Shown here: one piece after another, positions 9,942-20,215 of the stretch
Numbering within the stretch: the first letter of the stretch is position 1
Layout of the letters: each line of letters starts with the position of its first letter
Assembly (NCBI RefSeq): GCF_018130245.1
Contig: NZ_JAFCKP010000012.1
Coordinates: 140,189 to 204,188 of the forward strand
DNA: 64,000 nt
Source: Bradyrhizobium sp. SZCCT0231
Lineage (GTDB): Bacteria > Pseudomonadota > Alphaproteobacteria > Rhizobiales > Xanthobacteraceae
Reading direction: 5' to 3'
The notes under the pieces: model-generated
The model's database searches: none
What the model saw: the letters and a program-made list of their open reading frames with translations, nothing else
What the model was told of the DNA's origin: nothing
Translations under genes and position numbers: made by a program

Positions 9942-10029
9942 CGTAGCCCGGATGGAGCGCAGCGCAATCCGGGGAGGTCCATCCGCGCGGTGAGAATCCC
10001 GGATTACGCTGCGCTCCATCCGGGCTACG
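9942..10029. repeat. inverted repeat CCGTAGCCCGGATGGAGCGCAG family
   Basis: CCGTAGCCCGGATGGAGCGC at the left end and GCGCTCCATCCGGGCTACGG at the right end are exact inverted copies, enclosing a second inverted pair AATCCGGG and CCCGGATT. It fills the gap between the ABC transporter and the FkbM gene and may act as a bidirectional transcript end. Confidence 0.85.
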
Positions 10030-10095
10030 GACCTGAAGTTGGAGTCCCCATCAAAACCGGCTATGCATGCGCCGCCTGCAACGAGGACCTGCTGC

Positions 10096-10920
10096 TTGAC
10101 GTCCGACAACGCCCCTTCGTCCGCGCCGTTCGGCGCGTTTGCGCCCAACGCGGCGCAGGCTGCGCTCATCCGCCTCGCTCAACGATCGGGGCTGAAGCGC
10201 GGTGCATTCCGGCCCTGGATGTCGCGGCTGGTCGATCTGCTGCGCAGTGGCCCGGTCGACGTGCAATATCAGGGCGCCTCGTTCCGCTTCGATCACCAGG
10301 GCAGCGCGACCGAGCGCGGCGCGCTGTTCAACCCCGACTACAATCTCGACGAGCTCGACTTCCTGCGCCAGCACACCCCTGCGGGCGGCACGTTCGTCGA
10401 CGTCGGCGCCAATGTCGGCACGTTTGCGCTGGTGATGGCGCGGCAGGTCGGCACCCAAGGCAAGGTGGTCGCGATCGAGCCGCATCCGCTGACCTTCGGA
10501 CGGCTCGCCTTCAACCATGCCGCGTCGAAGACGCCGCAGGTGCGCCTGGTGCAGGCGGCGGCGGGCGACAGCGACGGCGAGCTGATGATCGAGAGCGGCG
10601 GCGGCAATCTCGGCGCCACCCACGTCGTCACCGGCGCGGCCAGTGCCGAGGCCATCAAGGTGCCGTCGCTGCGGTTGACACGCATTCTCGATGAGGCTGG
10701 CGTCAACCAAGTCGATTCGCTCAAGATCGACGTCGAGGGCTTTGAGGACCGCGTGCTGATCGGCTTCTTCCGCGACGCGCCGCAATCGCTGTGGCCGCGC
10801 GCAGTGGTGATCGAACACCTGTCACAAAACGAATGGCAGCAGGATTGTATTGCCGACATGGTCGCGCGCGGCTTTACGATCGCACGCAAGACACGGAGCA
10901 ATACGTTCCTGTCGCGCTGA
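10096..10920 (+). CDS. FkbM family SAM-dependent methyltransferase
   Basis: A class I methyltransferase of the FkbM family, which methylates hydroxyls of sugars or small molecules. The SAM-binding motif FVDVGANVGTFAL is followed by the acidic loop VAIEPHP and the KIDVEGFE motif typical of the family. The start is uncertain: TTG at 10096 has GAGG nine bases upstream and gives MTSDNAPS; ATG at 10063 or TTG at 10039 would add unusual residues. It stands alone after a repeat, with no glycosyltransferase neighbours, so the substrate is unknown. Confidence 0.8.
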   Translation: MTSDNAPSSAPFGAFAPNAAQAALIRLAQRSGLKRGAFRPWMSRLVDLLRSGPVDVQYQGASFRFDHQGSATERGALFNPDYNLDELDFLRQHTPAGGTFVDVGANVGTFALVMARQVGTQGKVVAIEPHPLTFGRLAFNHAASKTPQVRLVQAAAGDSDGELMIESGGGNLGATHVVTGAASAEAIKVPSLRLTRILDEAGVNQVDSLKIDVEGFEDRVLIGFFRDAPQSLWPRAVVIEHLSQNEWQQDCIADMVARGFTIARKTRSNTFLSR

Positions 10921-10941
10921 CGAGGACAAGCAACGGAGGTC

Positions 10942-11331
10942 ATGATGATCGACCATTTGGGTTTCTCCGTCTCCGACTATGAGCGCGCCAAGGCGTTCTA
11001 CGCGAAGGCGCTGGCCCCGCTCGGCTACGGCCTGATCATGGAAGTGACGGCAGAGCAGACCGGCCACGCAGCCGCCGCGGGCTTCGGCGCCGACGGCAAG
11101 CCGGACTTCTGGTTCGGCGGCGAAGGCGCCATGAACAAGCCGGTGCATATTGCGATCGCAGCCAAGGACCGCGCCACGGTGGATGCCTTCTACAAGGCGG
11201 CGATGGCGGCCGGTGGCCGCGACAACGGTCCGCCCGGCATCCGCCCGCATTATCACGCGAACTATTACGGCGCCTTCGTGCTCGACCCTGATGGCCACAA
11301 TATCGAGGCCGTCTGTCATCTGCCCGAATAG
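10942..11331 (+). CDS. VOC (glyoxalase/bleomycin resistance) family protein
   Basis: A 129-residue single-domain VOC protein beginning MMIDHLGFSVSDYERAKAFY, with the metal-ligand positions His in IDHLGF, His in PVHIAI and Glu in HNIEAVCH. Homologues are small dioxygenase- or lyase-like metalloenzymes; the substrate here is unknown. GGAGG lies just upstream of the start. It follows the FkbM gene by 21 bases on the same strand and may be co-transcribed. Confidence 0.85.
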   Translation: MMIDHLGFSVSDYERAKAFYAKALAPLGYGLIMEVTAEQTGHAAAAGFGADGKPDFWFGGEGAMNKPVHIAIAAKDRATVDAFYKAAMAAGGRDNGPPGIRPHYHANYYGAFVLDPDGHNIEAVCHLPE

Positions 11332-11403
11332 GGCGCTTCGACACGATGCGACAGGGAACATCGGCACGGCATCGTCGTTATCGTTCTCTGGACAACGATC
11401 TCG

Positions 11404-11655
11404 ATGATGCCGATGCCGATCGAACCGCCCGAGATTCCACCGGCAACACCGGGGACTCCCACGGAGCCGCCGCCGGGAATTCCGCCCGGCAATCCTCAGC
11501 CCGACATCACGCCGCCGGTGCACGAGCCCGGCGAATCACCACGACCCAACGAATTGCCGGGCCACGTGCCTGAAGAGATTCCATCGCGCGGGCCGAACGG
11601 TCCGCTCACGCCCAATCCTGCGACGGACGCAACACCGCCGCGGCAGCACATGTGA
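11404..11655 (+). CDS. small proline-rich hypothetical protein
   Basis: An 83-residue protein with about 30 prolines, many in PP pairs (IEPPEIPPATPG, EPPPGIPPG), and no signal peptide or membrane helix. Codon use matches the neighbours, with strong third-position GC, and it ends in a short 14-base tandem duplication (11647-11679). No family recognised. It precedes the Pro/Ala-rich OmpA-domain gene, but a link is only a guess. It could be a spurious frame in GC-rich sequence. Confidence 0.5.
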   Translation: MMPMPIEPPEIPPATPGTPTEPPPGIPPGNPQPDITPPVHEPGESPRPNELPGHVPEEIPSRGPNGPLTPNPATDATPPRQHM

Positions 11656-11679
11656 GGCGACGCATCACATGTGAGGCGA
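11647..11679. repeat. 14-base direct repeat at the end of the small proline-rich gene
   Basis: CACATGTGAGGCGA occurs at 11647-11660 and again at 11666-11679. The first copy contains the TGA stop of the upstream gene. Confidence 0.75.
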
Positions 11680-11841
11680 TTGCAAGCTGCGTCTGAATGC
11701 GCAATGAACGTCGCCGTAGTGAGATGATTTGCGTGCAGAAATAAATCGGACTGCGGTCGCATCGCCCGCCACAATGCGGCCTAACGCGTGGCTGTTCATC
11801 ACGACACTTCGTCAAAGAACCTTCCGGGGAAGTTCACCACC

Positions 11842-14040
11842 ATGACCAACCTTCGTTTCGTGCTGCTTGCGACGACGGCTCTGACCGCGATGCAATTGGC
11901 AAACACCGCATCGCATGCGCAAAGCGCTTCGCCGCTCGTCGTCGCACAGGCCCAGCCGCAAGAGACGGGCCCTGACGGAAAACCGAAGCAGCCGCCGAAG
12001 GGACCGCCGGCGGCCGCCCCGCCTGCCGCACCCGCGCGCCCGGCAGCACCGCCGCCCGCGGCGGCACCGCCCCACCCGCCCGCAGCGCCCCCGCCGGCAG
12101 CCGCACCGCCGCGCCCGACAGCACCGCCTCCGCCGCCGCCACCACCTGCGGCCCGTCCGGCGCCTCCGCCGCCCGCGGCCGCTCCGAAGCAGCCTTCGCC
12201 GCCTCCACCACCGCCGGCCGCCCCAAAGCAGCCTTCGCCGCCTCCGGCTGCGGCGCCGCAGCAGCGCGCCCCGACACCGCCTCCCCCGGCGCCACCTGCC
12301 GCGCGCCCGGCTCCCACGCCGCCGGCACCGCCTCCTGCCGCGGCTCCGCAGCAGCGCGCGCCCACCGCGCCGCCGCCTGTGGCACGCCCGACTCCAACGC
12401 CTCCGCCGCCCCCGGCAGCGCCTCCATCGGCCCGGCCCGCGCCTGCACCCACGGCGACACCGCCTGCTCCGACGGCAGCGCCCACGGCCCGCCCCGGCGC
12501 GCCTGCGCCGGCTGCAACGCCTGCTCCGACGGCGACACCCACACCGGCGCCGACATCTGCGCCGACCGCAACCCCGGCGCCGGGCAGCACGCCTGGCGCG
12601 CCGCCGGCCGGCCGCCCCGGCGCACCTCCGCCCGGCGCGCGTCCTGGCTCGCCTCCGGCGGCGGGATCGCCGACCCCCGGCGCCACGCCCGCTCCAACGG
12701 CGACGCCGGCTCCCGGCAGCACTCCGACGCCACCGCCCGGACGTCCGGGGTCGGCAGCGCCCGCTCCCGGCGCGACCCCAGCCCCGACGGCGACGCCAAC
12801 CCCCGGCCAACAGGGTGGAACGCCTCCTGCCGGCGCACCCGCTGCCGGTACTCCGGCTGCGCCGCCCCAGGCCGGCACCCTCCCGCCCCGGCCCGCAGCT
12901 CCGGCCGGCGCCGCGGCGCCGACGGTCGTCCCTGGCACGCCCGCCGCGGCACCGCCGCCGAACCGGGCGCAATACGCGCCGCCGACGGTTGCGCCCGCCT
13001 TCCGGGCTGCGCCGACCATCGCTGCACCGCTGCCGCCACCGCCGCGTCCGCCGCAGCGTGACCTGACGCCGCTCGCGATCGGTGCGGGCGTGGTGGCGGG
13101 CGCCGTGATCGGCGCGACCATCGCCGACCTCCACAACCAGCGGCGCGAGGTCGTCGAAGGCGGCCGCACCATCTACAACGAGCCGGACCGCATCATCATC
13201 CGCGATCCCGGCGGGCAGGCCTATGTCCGCGGCAACGATCTCTATCGCTTCCGCTATGGCGCCCGCGACATCCGCACCGATACCGTCGGCGGCGAAACCC
13301 GCACCGTCGTGATTCGTCCCGATGGCAGCGAGGTGATCACCGTGGTCGGCCCGGATGGCTCGCTGCTGCGACGCATCCGCAGGGACCCCGGCGGGCGCGA
13401 GATCGTCATCATCGACAACAGCTACCGCGATCCGCGGTCGGTCGGCGGCTTCTATGTCGACGTGCCGCCGCCGGTCGTGAACATTCCCTACGATCGCTAC
13501 ATCGTCGACGCGGAGGAGGCGTCGCCGGACGTGATCTACGCGACGATGCAGGCCCCGCCGGTGCAGCGGATCGAGCGGCGCTACTCGCTCGACGAGATCC
13601 GCTACAGCCCCAATGTCCGCATGCAGATGCCGAGCATCGACGTCAACACGATCAACTTCGAGACGGGATCGTGGACCATCCCGCCGGACCAGGCGGCCCG
13701 GCTGCAGGTGATCGCCGACGGCCTCAACCAGGCGATCCAGCGCAATCCGCGCGAGGTGTTCCTGATCGAGGGCCACACCGACGCGGTCGGCAACGAGGTC
13801 GACAATCTGTCGCTGTCGGACCGCCGTGCGCAATCCGCGGCCGAATTGCTGACGCAGCAGTTCAATGTGCCGGCGGAAAACCTGACGTCGCAGGGCTATG
13901 GCGAGCAGTACCTGAAGGAGCAGACGCAGGGGCCGAGCCTGATCAACCGGCGTGTCACGGTCCGCCGCATCACGCCGCTGCTCAATGGCGGCCAGGCCTC
14001 GCTGCCGCCGCCCCCGCCCGGCACCGCGCCGCCGCGCTGA
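11842..14040 (+). CDS. Pro/Ala-rich OmpA-family envelope protein
   Basis: A 732-residue secreted or outer-membrane-linked protein. The start at 11842 gives a clean signal peptide (MTNLRFVLLATTALTAMQ to SHAQ); a longer frame from 11788 would hide it. Residues of about 45-400 are a Pro/Ala/Thr-rich stalk with internal repeats such as APKQPSPPPPP and PTATPAPGSTP. A Gly/Ala hydrophobic segment (AIGAGVVAGAVIGATIAD) follows, then a charged region. The last 130 residues are an OmpA peptidoglycan-binding domain with GHTDAVGN and LSDRRAQSAAELL. It likely spans from the envelope surface to peptidoglycan. A strong terminator follows. Confidence 0.88.
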   Translation: MTNLRFVLLATTALTAMQLANTASHAQSASPLVVAQAQPQETGPDGKPKQPPKGPPAAAPPAAPARPAAPPPAAAPPHPPAAPPPAAAPPRPTAPPPPPPPPAARPAPPPPAAAPKQPSPPPPPPAAPKQPSPPPAAAPQQRAPTPPPPAPPAARPAPTPPAPPPAAAPQQRAPTAPPPVARPTPTPPPPPAAPPSARPAPAPTATPPAPTAAPTARPGAPAPAATPAPTATPTPAPTSAPTATPAPGSTPGAPPAGRPGAPPPGARPGSPPAAGSPTPGATPAPTATPAPGSTPTPPPGRPGSAAPAPGATPAPTATPTPGQQGGTPPAGAPAAGTPAAPPQAGTLPPRPAAPAGAAAPTVVPGTPAAAPPPNRAQYAPPTVAPAFRAAPTIAAPLPPPPRPPQRDLTPLAIGAGVVAGAVIGATIADLHNQRREVVEGGRTIYNEPDRIIIRDPGGQAYVRGNDLYRFRYGARDIRTDTVGGETRTVVIRPDGSEVITVVGPDGSLLRRIRRDPGGREIVIIDNSYRDPRSVGGFYVDVPPPVVNIPYDRYIVDAEEASPDVIYATMQAPPVQRIERRYSLDEIRYSPNVRMQMPSIDVNTINFETGSWTIPPDQAARLQVIADGLNQAIQRNPREVFLIEGHTDAVGNEVDNLSLSDRRAQSAAELLTQQFNVPAENLTSQGYGEQYLKEQTQGPSLINRRVTVRRITPLLNGGQASLPPPPPGTAPPR

Positions 14041-14056
14041 GGCGAAGCACAAATGC

Positions 14057-14088
14057 AAATGGCCGGGAGCGTCCCGGCCATTTTGTTT
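14057..14088 (+). terminator. intrinsic terminator after the OmpA-family gene
   Basis: A perfect 12-bp stem AAATGGCCGGGA / TCCCGGCCATTT with a GCG loop, followed by TGTTT. It lies 16 bases after the stop codon and probably also insulates the convergent alkaline phosphatase gene. Confidence 0.85.
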
Positions 14089-14104
14089 GGCGCGTGTGTG
14101 GCCG

Positions 14105-15862
14105 CTACTGTCCCGCCGCGAGCCCGAGCGCGTCGGCCATGACACGGAACACTTCGGTGTTGTCCATCGAGCCGTGCACGCGCTCGCTGCCCGGTCCGGT
14201 CGCGGTCAGGATGACGTCCTCGCCCGAATGCACGCTGGCGCCGACCAGCGCCGACAGATTGCCGGGGCGCAGCACCGCGCCCGGGACCTCCTTGTATTTG
14301 TCGTTGGCCTTGAAGGTGCCGTCGGCGCCGGCCTTGACGGTCGGCTCGTTGGGATTGTCGAGCTTCGGACGGAACGTCTCGTAGTGATCGGGCAGGCTCG
14401 CCGAGAAGATGGCAAGCCGCCGGCTCACGTCGACGCGTGACGGATAACCTTCCGCATCCGGCGCGGGATAGTTGGGAAATCCGGCCTGATCGTAGACTCC
14501 GACGCGCTCGCGCAAGGGAACGTTGGGCGTCGTGCCCATATCGTCATTCACCGTGCCGACGAGGCTGTTGGGATGATTGTGGTCCGCCAGCACCAGGATG
14601 AGGGTGTCGTCACCGCGTGCGCGCGCCCATTCGCGCGTCCGGCGCACCGCGTTGTCGAGCATGATCGTGTCGTAGACGGCGCGCTCCATGTCGAGCAAAT
14701 GCGCATATTTGTCGATCAGTCCGGATTCGACCATCAGGAAGAAACCGCTCTCGTTCTTCGAAAGGATGTTCAGCGCCCCCTGCACCTGCTCGGTCAGATC
14801 AGGCTGCTCGGGAAACTTCTTGACGCCGCCGCCCTTCAGGAATTTGCGGTCGAGCACACCGTCCATGTTGCCGGTGGCGAACAGGCCGAGCAGCCTGCTT
14901 GTCTCCTGTTTTGCGGCAAACGCGCTGAGCTCGCTCGCGGTGGTCGCCACCTGATAGCCGGCATCGCGAAACTTCGCGATGTAATCGGTTTCGTCCTTGC
15001 GTTTCGAGCCGGCGGCCGACTTCGGCAGAAAATTCGCGCTGCCGCCGCCCATCACGACATCCGGCTTCGCCGTGAAGAATTGCTCGACGATCTCGTCATA
15101 GGCGGCGCGCCGGCGGGTGTGCGCAACCATCGCCGCCGGGGTCGCGTCTTCGATCTCGGTATTGGTGACGATGCCGATCGCCATGCCGAGCCGCCTTTTG
15201 GCGAGGCTCGCGATGGTTTCGACCCGGGGATCGTCCAACGGATTTGCGGTGCGATCCGCATAGACGCCGAGGGCGTTGACGGCACTCTTGTGCCCGGTCG
15301 CATAGGCGCTGGCCGAGTTCGCAGAATCCGTGATGATCGAGTCCGAGCCGGCGGTTGCAACCAGCGCCATGTGAGGCATGTCGTCGATGGCGAGCTTGCC
15401 GTGGCTCTTGCCCTCCGAAATCCCCTTGGACAGGATTCGCGCTGCGACCCGATGCGCCGGCGACATGCCGTCACCGATAAACAGGATGACGTTCTTCGCC
15501 TTGCGCGGACCGGTGTCGTAGACCGTCCACGTGACACTGCGCTGGCGCGTGCCGTCGCTCACGTCCACGGCAACGCTGCCCGGCGCGGTCAGCGTGACGT
15601 CGCGCAGGATCAGGGCCGACTGCTCCTTGCCATCCTCGCGGTCGATGAAGGTCCCGGCACGGCCGAACGCGGTCGCATAGTCCGCGCCGTTCACCGTCAC
15701 CTTCAACTTGGCGGGATCGACCGGCCCGGGGAGCTCGACCTTGAAGTCGAACTGGGCCCCGGCCAGGATCTCGGCACGATCGATCGGATAGATCGTCTGT
15801 GCCGACAGCGACGATGTCCAACAGAGGACGATGAGAGAGGCGACGGTTGACCTCTTGACCAT
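14105..15862 (-). CDS. alkaline phosphatase (PhoA type)
   Basis: A 585-residue periplasmic phosphomonoesterase with signal peptide MVKRSTVASLIVLCWTSSLSA. It has an extra N-terminal domain of about 90 residues before the catalytic fold. Metal and nucleophile motifs are intact: LFIGDGMSPAH, TDSANSASAYATGHKS with the phospho-serine, VESGLIDKYAH, ADHNHPNS and VHSGEDV. Length exceeds E. coli PhoA (471) because of the N-terminal domain. No clear Pho box was found upstream. The gene is convergent with the OmpA-family gene. Confidence 0.9.
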   Translation of the reverse strand: MVKRSTVASLIVLCWTSSLSAQTIYPIDRAEILAGAQFDFKVELPGPVDPAKLKVTVNGADYATAFGRAGTFIDREDGKEQSALILRDVTLTAPGSVAVDVSDGTRQRSVTWTVYDTGPRKAKNVILFIGDGMSPAHRVAARILSKGISEGKSHGKLAIDDMPHMALVATAGSDSIITDSANSASAYATGHKSAVNALGVYADRTANPLDDPRVETIASLAKRRLGMAIGIVTNTEIEDATPAAMVAHTRRRAAYDEIVEQFFTAKPDVVMGGGSANFLPKSAAGSKRKDETDYIAKFRDAGYQVATTASELSAFAAKQETSRLLGLFATGNMDGVLDRKFLKGGGVKKFPEQPDLTEQVQGALNILSKNESGFFLMVESGLIDKYAHLLDMERAVYDTIMLDNAVRRTREWARARGDDTLILVLADHNHPNSLVGTVNDDMGTTPNVPLRERVGVYDQAGFPNYPAPDAEGYPSRVDVSRRLAIFSASLPDHYETFRPKLDNPNEPTVKAGADGTFKANDKYKEVPGAVLRPGNLSALVGASVHSGEDVILTATGPGSERVHGSMDNTEVFRVMADALGLAAGQ

Positions 15863-16086
15863 ATTCGATGCTCCGCGATCCGATTTCCGACAGGAACAGG
15901 AAGCGTAGCGATCGAGAATGACACGGTCATTAAGTCACGTATTGCCCCGCCGGGTGGCAAAGGGCCTGACCCCAAGGCCCTGAACGCTTGTCGCTTTTGG
16001 CCATCATCCGCCTCTCGCCGCGCCGCCAAGGTGGGGCGAGCCTGCAAGGGCAGACAGCCGGGAGCCGATCCCGGCCTTCCTTGGTA

Positions 16087-17043
16087 TCACGCGGTCAACG
16101 CTCCTGTCGGCAGGCAGGCCTCGCAAACGGCGGCGACATGCCGGTGATCGGTGCCGCAACAGCCGCCGAGAATCCGCATGCCCGGGAATGCGCGCCTGAG
16201 CGAAAGGTAACGGCGGCCGAGATCAGCGGGATCGCCGCTGTCGAGCGTCTCCGACTCGTCGAGTTCGGCATGGCTTCTGGCCGACGCATTGGCTCTGACG
16301 CCGTGAATGCGCTGAACCCACGCCTCGCCCCCCGCGAGTGCACCCTCGAAATGAGTGGGATGCGCGCAGTTAATCAGGAAATATTCGCAAGCGCGCTCCG
16401 TCGCGTCATCGACCGTTTCAATCGCTTCGCGCAGGGACTCCCCCCTGACCAGGCGACCATCCATCTCGACCGTGAAGGAGATCGCGACTGGAATCTCCTG
16501 TCTCTTGGCCGCGCGCACCACACCTACGGCCTCGTTGATGCTGTTCAGCGTGAACGCGGTCACCATGTCGGCGCCTGCCTCGGCGAAGGCCGCGATCTGA
16601 GCCGAGTGGTAGGCTTCGGCTTCTGCCGCATCCATGTTGCCGGCCTTGTAGCCGTCGCCGCGCGGGCCGATCGCGCCGCTGATCACGCAAGGCGCGCCGG
16701 AGGTCTCCCATTCGCCGCGCAATTCCTCCAGAAAGCGGATGGAGCGCATGTTGATGGTCTTGAGCCCGGCCGCATCGTAGCCGAGCTTGGCGGCCCAATC
16801 GGGGTTGGCGCGCCAGGTCGGGCTGTCGAGCACGAAGCCGAGCCCATGCTGCCGCGCGATGCGGAGATAAGATTCGTAGTAGCGTTTCAGATGCGCGCGA
16901 CCTTCCGCGCTGTCGAGCAGCACGAATGCCGCGAAATGAGGCAGCTCCAGCCCTTCGTGAAAGATCAGGGTGGTTTCCATGCCGCCGTCGGTCAGGAAAA
17001 TGCCGCCGCGGTACTGCGGCAGGCCGTGTCTGTATCTGGCCAT
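16087..17043 (-). CDS. homocysteine S-methyltransferase family protein
   Basis: A 318-residue betaine/homocysteine methyltransferase-like barrel. The N-terminal TDGGMETTLIF, the first zinc cysteine in INCAHPTHF and the C-terminal pair GGCCGTDHRH are all present, so zinc thiol activation is likely intact. The start at 17043 has GGAG six bases upstream; a longer frame to 17178 lacks support. The methyl donor (S-methylmethionine, betaine or other) cannot be told. It is divergent from a TetR regulator 231 bases away, which may control it. Confidence 0.87.
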   Translation of the reverse strand: MARYRHGLPQYRGGIFLTDGGMETTLIFHEGLELPHFAAFVLLDSAEGRAHLKRYYESYLRIARQHGLGFVLDSPTWRANPDWAAKLGYDAAGLKTINMRSIRFLEELRGEWETSGAPCVISGAIGPRGDGYKAGNMDAAEAEAYHSAQIAAFAEAGADMVTAFTLNSINEAVGVVRAAKRQEIPVAISFTVEMDGRLVRGESLREAIETVDDATERACEYFLINCAHPTHFEGALAGGEAWVQRIHGVRANASARSHAELDESETLDSGDPADLGRRYLSLRRAFPGMRILGGCCGTDHRHVAAVCEACLPTGALTA

Positions 17044-17274
17044 CGATCGCTCCATCATTTGCACGGGCCGCTCTCGTCGTTCGGTCGCGCCATGCCCGCC
17101 TGCGGTCGCGTCAAGTGGTGCCGCATAATGTCGCGCTGCTCTAGAAGCCTGATGGTGCGGCTGAACTTCCGACCGCAAACAGACGACAAATCAGGGGCTT
17201 GCGCGAGGCCCTCGGTTGGGGCGTTTGCCGCACGCAGCGGATTCCGCACCTTTGGTGTGGTTTTGGAGGAGCCG

Positions 17275-17910
17275 ATGGGAAAGGGCGAAGCGACGCGCGA
17301 ACGCATTCTCGAAATCGCGGAAGCGGCAGTGCTCGCAAAAGGCTTCGCGGCGACCTCGATCGACGAGGTCATCGCCGAGGCCGGACTCACCAAGAGCGGC
17401 TTCTTCTATCACTTCAGGGATAAAAACGCGCTCGCGCGGGAGATGCTGCGCCGCTACGTGGAAACGAACGATCGGCTGTTCGACGAAATCTTCAGGCGGG
17501 GACGTGAGCTCTCGGACGACCCGCTCCAGTCCTTCTTGATCTCTTTGAAACTGCTCGCCGAGATCATGGCCGACCTGCCCAACGGCCATCCCGGCTGCCT
17601 GATCGCCAGCATCTGCTATCAGGAGCGCTTGTTCGACCGCGAGGTTCGCGACCTGACCGCGCAATCAGTCAGGAGCTGGAATGCGCATTTCCGCGCGATC
17701 CTCGACGGCATCGCCGCAGTCTATCCGCCGCGCGAGGCCATCGACCTCGACGATCTCGCCGAGATGATCTCGTGCGTGGTCGACGGCGCGATCATCATGT
17801 CGAAGACGCTCAACGACCCGAAGCGGCTGGAGCGACAGATCCTGCTGTTCCGCAGCTGTGTGAAGCTGGTATTCGCCGCAGGGCCGGCAAAGCCCTCGAC
17901 CAGCCCCTAG
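17275..17910 (+). CDS. TetR/AcrR family transcriptional regulator
   Basis: A 211-residue repressor-like protein. The N-terminal helix-turn-helix covers about residues 10-55 (ATRERILEIAEAAV ... TSIDEVIAEAGLTKSGFFYHF), with an all-helical ligand domain after it containing CLIASICYQE. The ATG at 17275 follows GGAGGA with four spacer bases; upstream in-frame sequence is read-through of non-coding DNA. Divergent to the homocysteine S-methyltransferase gene and convergent with argG. The inducer is unknown. Confidence 0.9.
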   Translation: MGKGEATRERILEIAEAAVLAKGFAATSIDEVIAEAGLTKSGFFYHFRDKNALAREMLRRYVETNDRLFDEIFRRGRELSDDPLQSFLISLKLLAEIMADLPNGHPGCLIASICYQERLFDREVRDLTAQSVRSWNAHFRAILDGIAAVYPPREAIDLDDLAEMISCVVDGAIIMSKTLNDPKRLERQILLFRSCVKLVFAAGPAKPSTSP

Positions 17911-17927
17911 CACGATCGCGACGACGA

Positions 17928-19283
<1,356 letters not shown>

Positions 19284-19356
19284 TCAAGCTGATGTGATGG
19301 GTAGGTTTGACCGCGCGAATATCAAATTTCGCGGGGCTCGGCACCCCTTTAATGGC

Positions 19357-20133
19357 TCAAACCGAGGGCTCGGGGCCGGTCTTGCGGCCGAACAGGCGCT
19401 GGCGGAGCCGGTAGGCGGGCATGTTCAGCCGGGTCAGGGCGGCATCGACCGCCTCGTCCGAGAACCGCGTCCGCGGCCAGCGGTAAATCAGCGCGTAGGC
19501 GAACCAGATCACGACGAAGGTGACGAGGCCCGCGATGGAAACGTCGGTGAAAAAGTGGCCGCCGAAGGCCATGCGCAGCCCGCTCGTGACGGCGCCGAAC
19601 ACCACGGCGGCGGTATAGGCGAGGGGGCGCCACGCCGGCGGCGCCAGCGCGGCCGGCGCGAGCGTCCAGAATGCCGTCGCTCCTTCGCCGGAGAAGAACG
19701 AGCAGTTGCGCCCGCAGCTGCCGCGCGGATCCCACCACGGCACGAATTGCTGGTCGCCGGCAAACTCGGTCACCACCACCGGACGGGGACGGCCCCAATA
19801 GTTCTTGAACGTCAGGTTGGTCAAAATGCCGGCCGACATGGTCAGCGTCACCAGCAGGAAGATCACCGTGCGCCCCGGCACCATCAGCGGCCGGTCGGGC
19901 CGGATCATCTTGACCACGAGCGCGACGATCGAGGGCAGCGCGAACGCCCAGGCGATCCACATCGCCGCATCGCGCACGAAGCCGGCCCAGCCGTTCAGCT
20001 TGAGCGGGAACGTCCTGGTCGCGGGGTCGAAGAACAGCGATGCGAGCTTGAGGTCGAGCTCGGGATAGAGGCCGAAGACGACGCCGATCACGAGCCACAG
20101 CGCCAGGGCGATGAAGAGTCCAGTCCGGTTCAT
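19357..20133 (-). CDS. PAP2-family membrane phosphatase
   Basis: A 258-residue membrane phosphatase with several helices. The catalytic signatures appear in order: KNYWGRPRP (K-x6-RP), a middle FFSGEGATAFW replacing the usual PSGH segment, and GLRMAFGGHFFTDV (R-x5-H-x3-D). Homologues dephosphorylate lipid phosphates such as undecaprenyl or phosphatidylglycerol phosphate. The start at 20133 (MNRTGLFIALALW) opens the first helix. The central motif has Glu where His is usual, so activity should not be assumed. Confidence 0.85.
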   Translation of the reverse strand: MNRTGLFIALALWLVIGVVFGLYPELDLKLASLFFDPATRTFPLKLNGWAGFVRDAAMWIAWAFALPSIVALVVKMIRPDRPLMVPGRTVIFLLVTLTMSAGILTNLTFKNYWGRPRPVVVTEFAGDQQFVPWWDPRGSCGRNCSFFSGEGATAFWTLAPAALAPPAWRPLAYTAAVVFGAVTSGLRMAFGGHFFTDVSIAGLVTFVVIWFAYALIYRWPRTRFSDEAVDAALTRLNMPAYRLRQRLFGRKTGPEPSV

Positions 20134-20215
20134 GGCGCGCGGTTTAGCGGAGTGGGGCGGGGATGGAAACCCCAAGGGAGGTGCCCATCCTCCCCTGGAG
20201 GGGAGGGTAAGAAAC

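Noticed and set aside
9942-10029. Inverted repeat considered as an insertion-sequence end
   Set aside because: No transposase frame and both arms lie within 88 bases; it is a small palindromic repeat.
11812-14145. A 777-codon open frame on the minus strand opposite the OmpA-family gene
   Set aside because: Composition is an Arg/Gly-rich mirror of Pro/Ala codons, with no domain or start signal; the plus-strand gene has a signal peptide and OmpA domain.
14573-15850. A 425-codon plus-strand frame over the alkaline phosphatase gene
   Set aside because: Antisense shadow; the minus-strand product has all catalytic motifs.
15863-15960. Possible Pho box upstream of the alkaline phosphatase gene
   Set aside because: GTGTCAT is present once, but the second half-site 11 bases away does not match.
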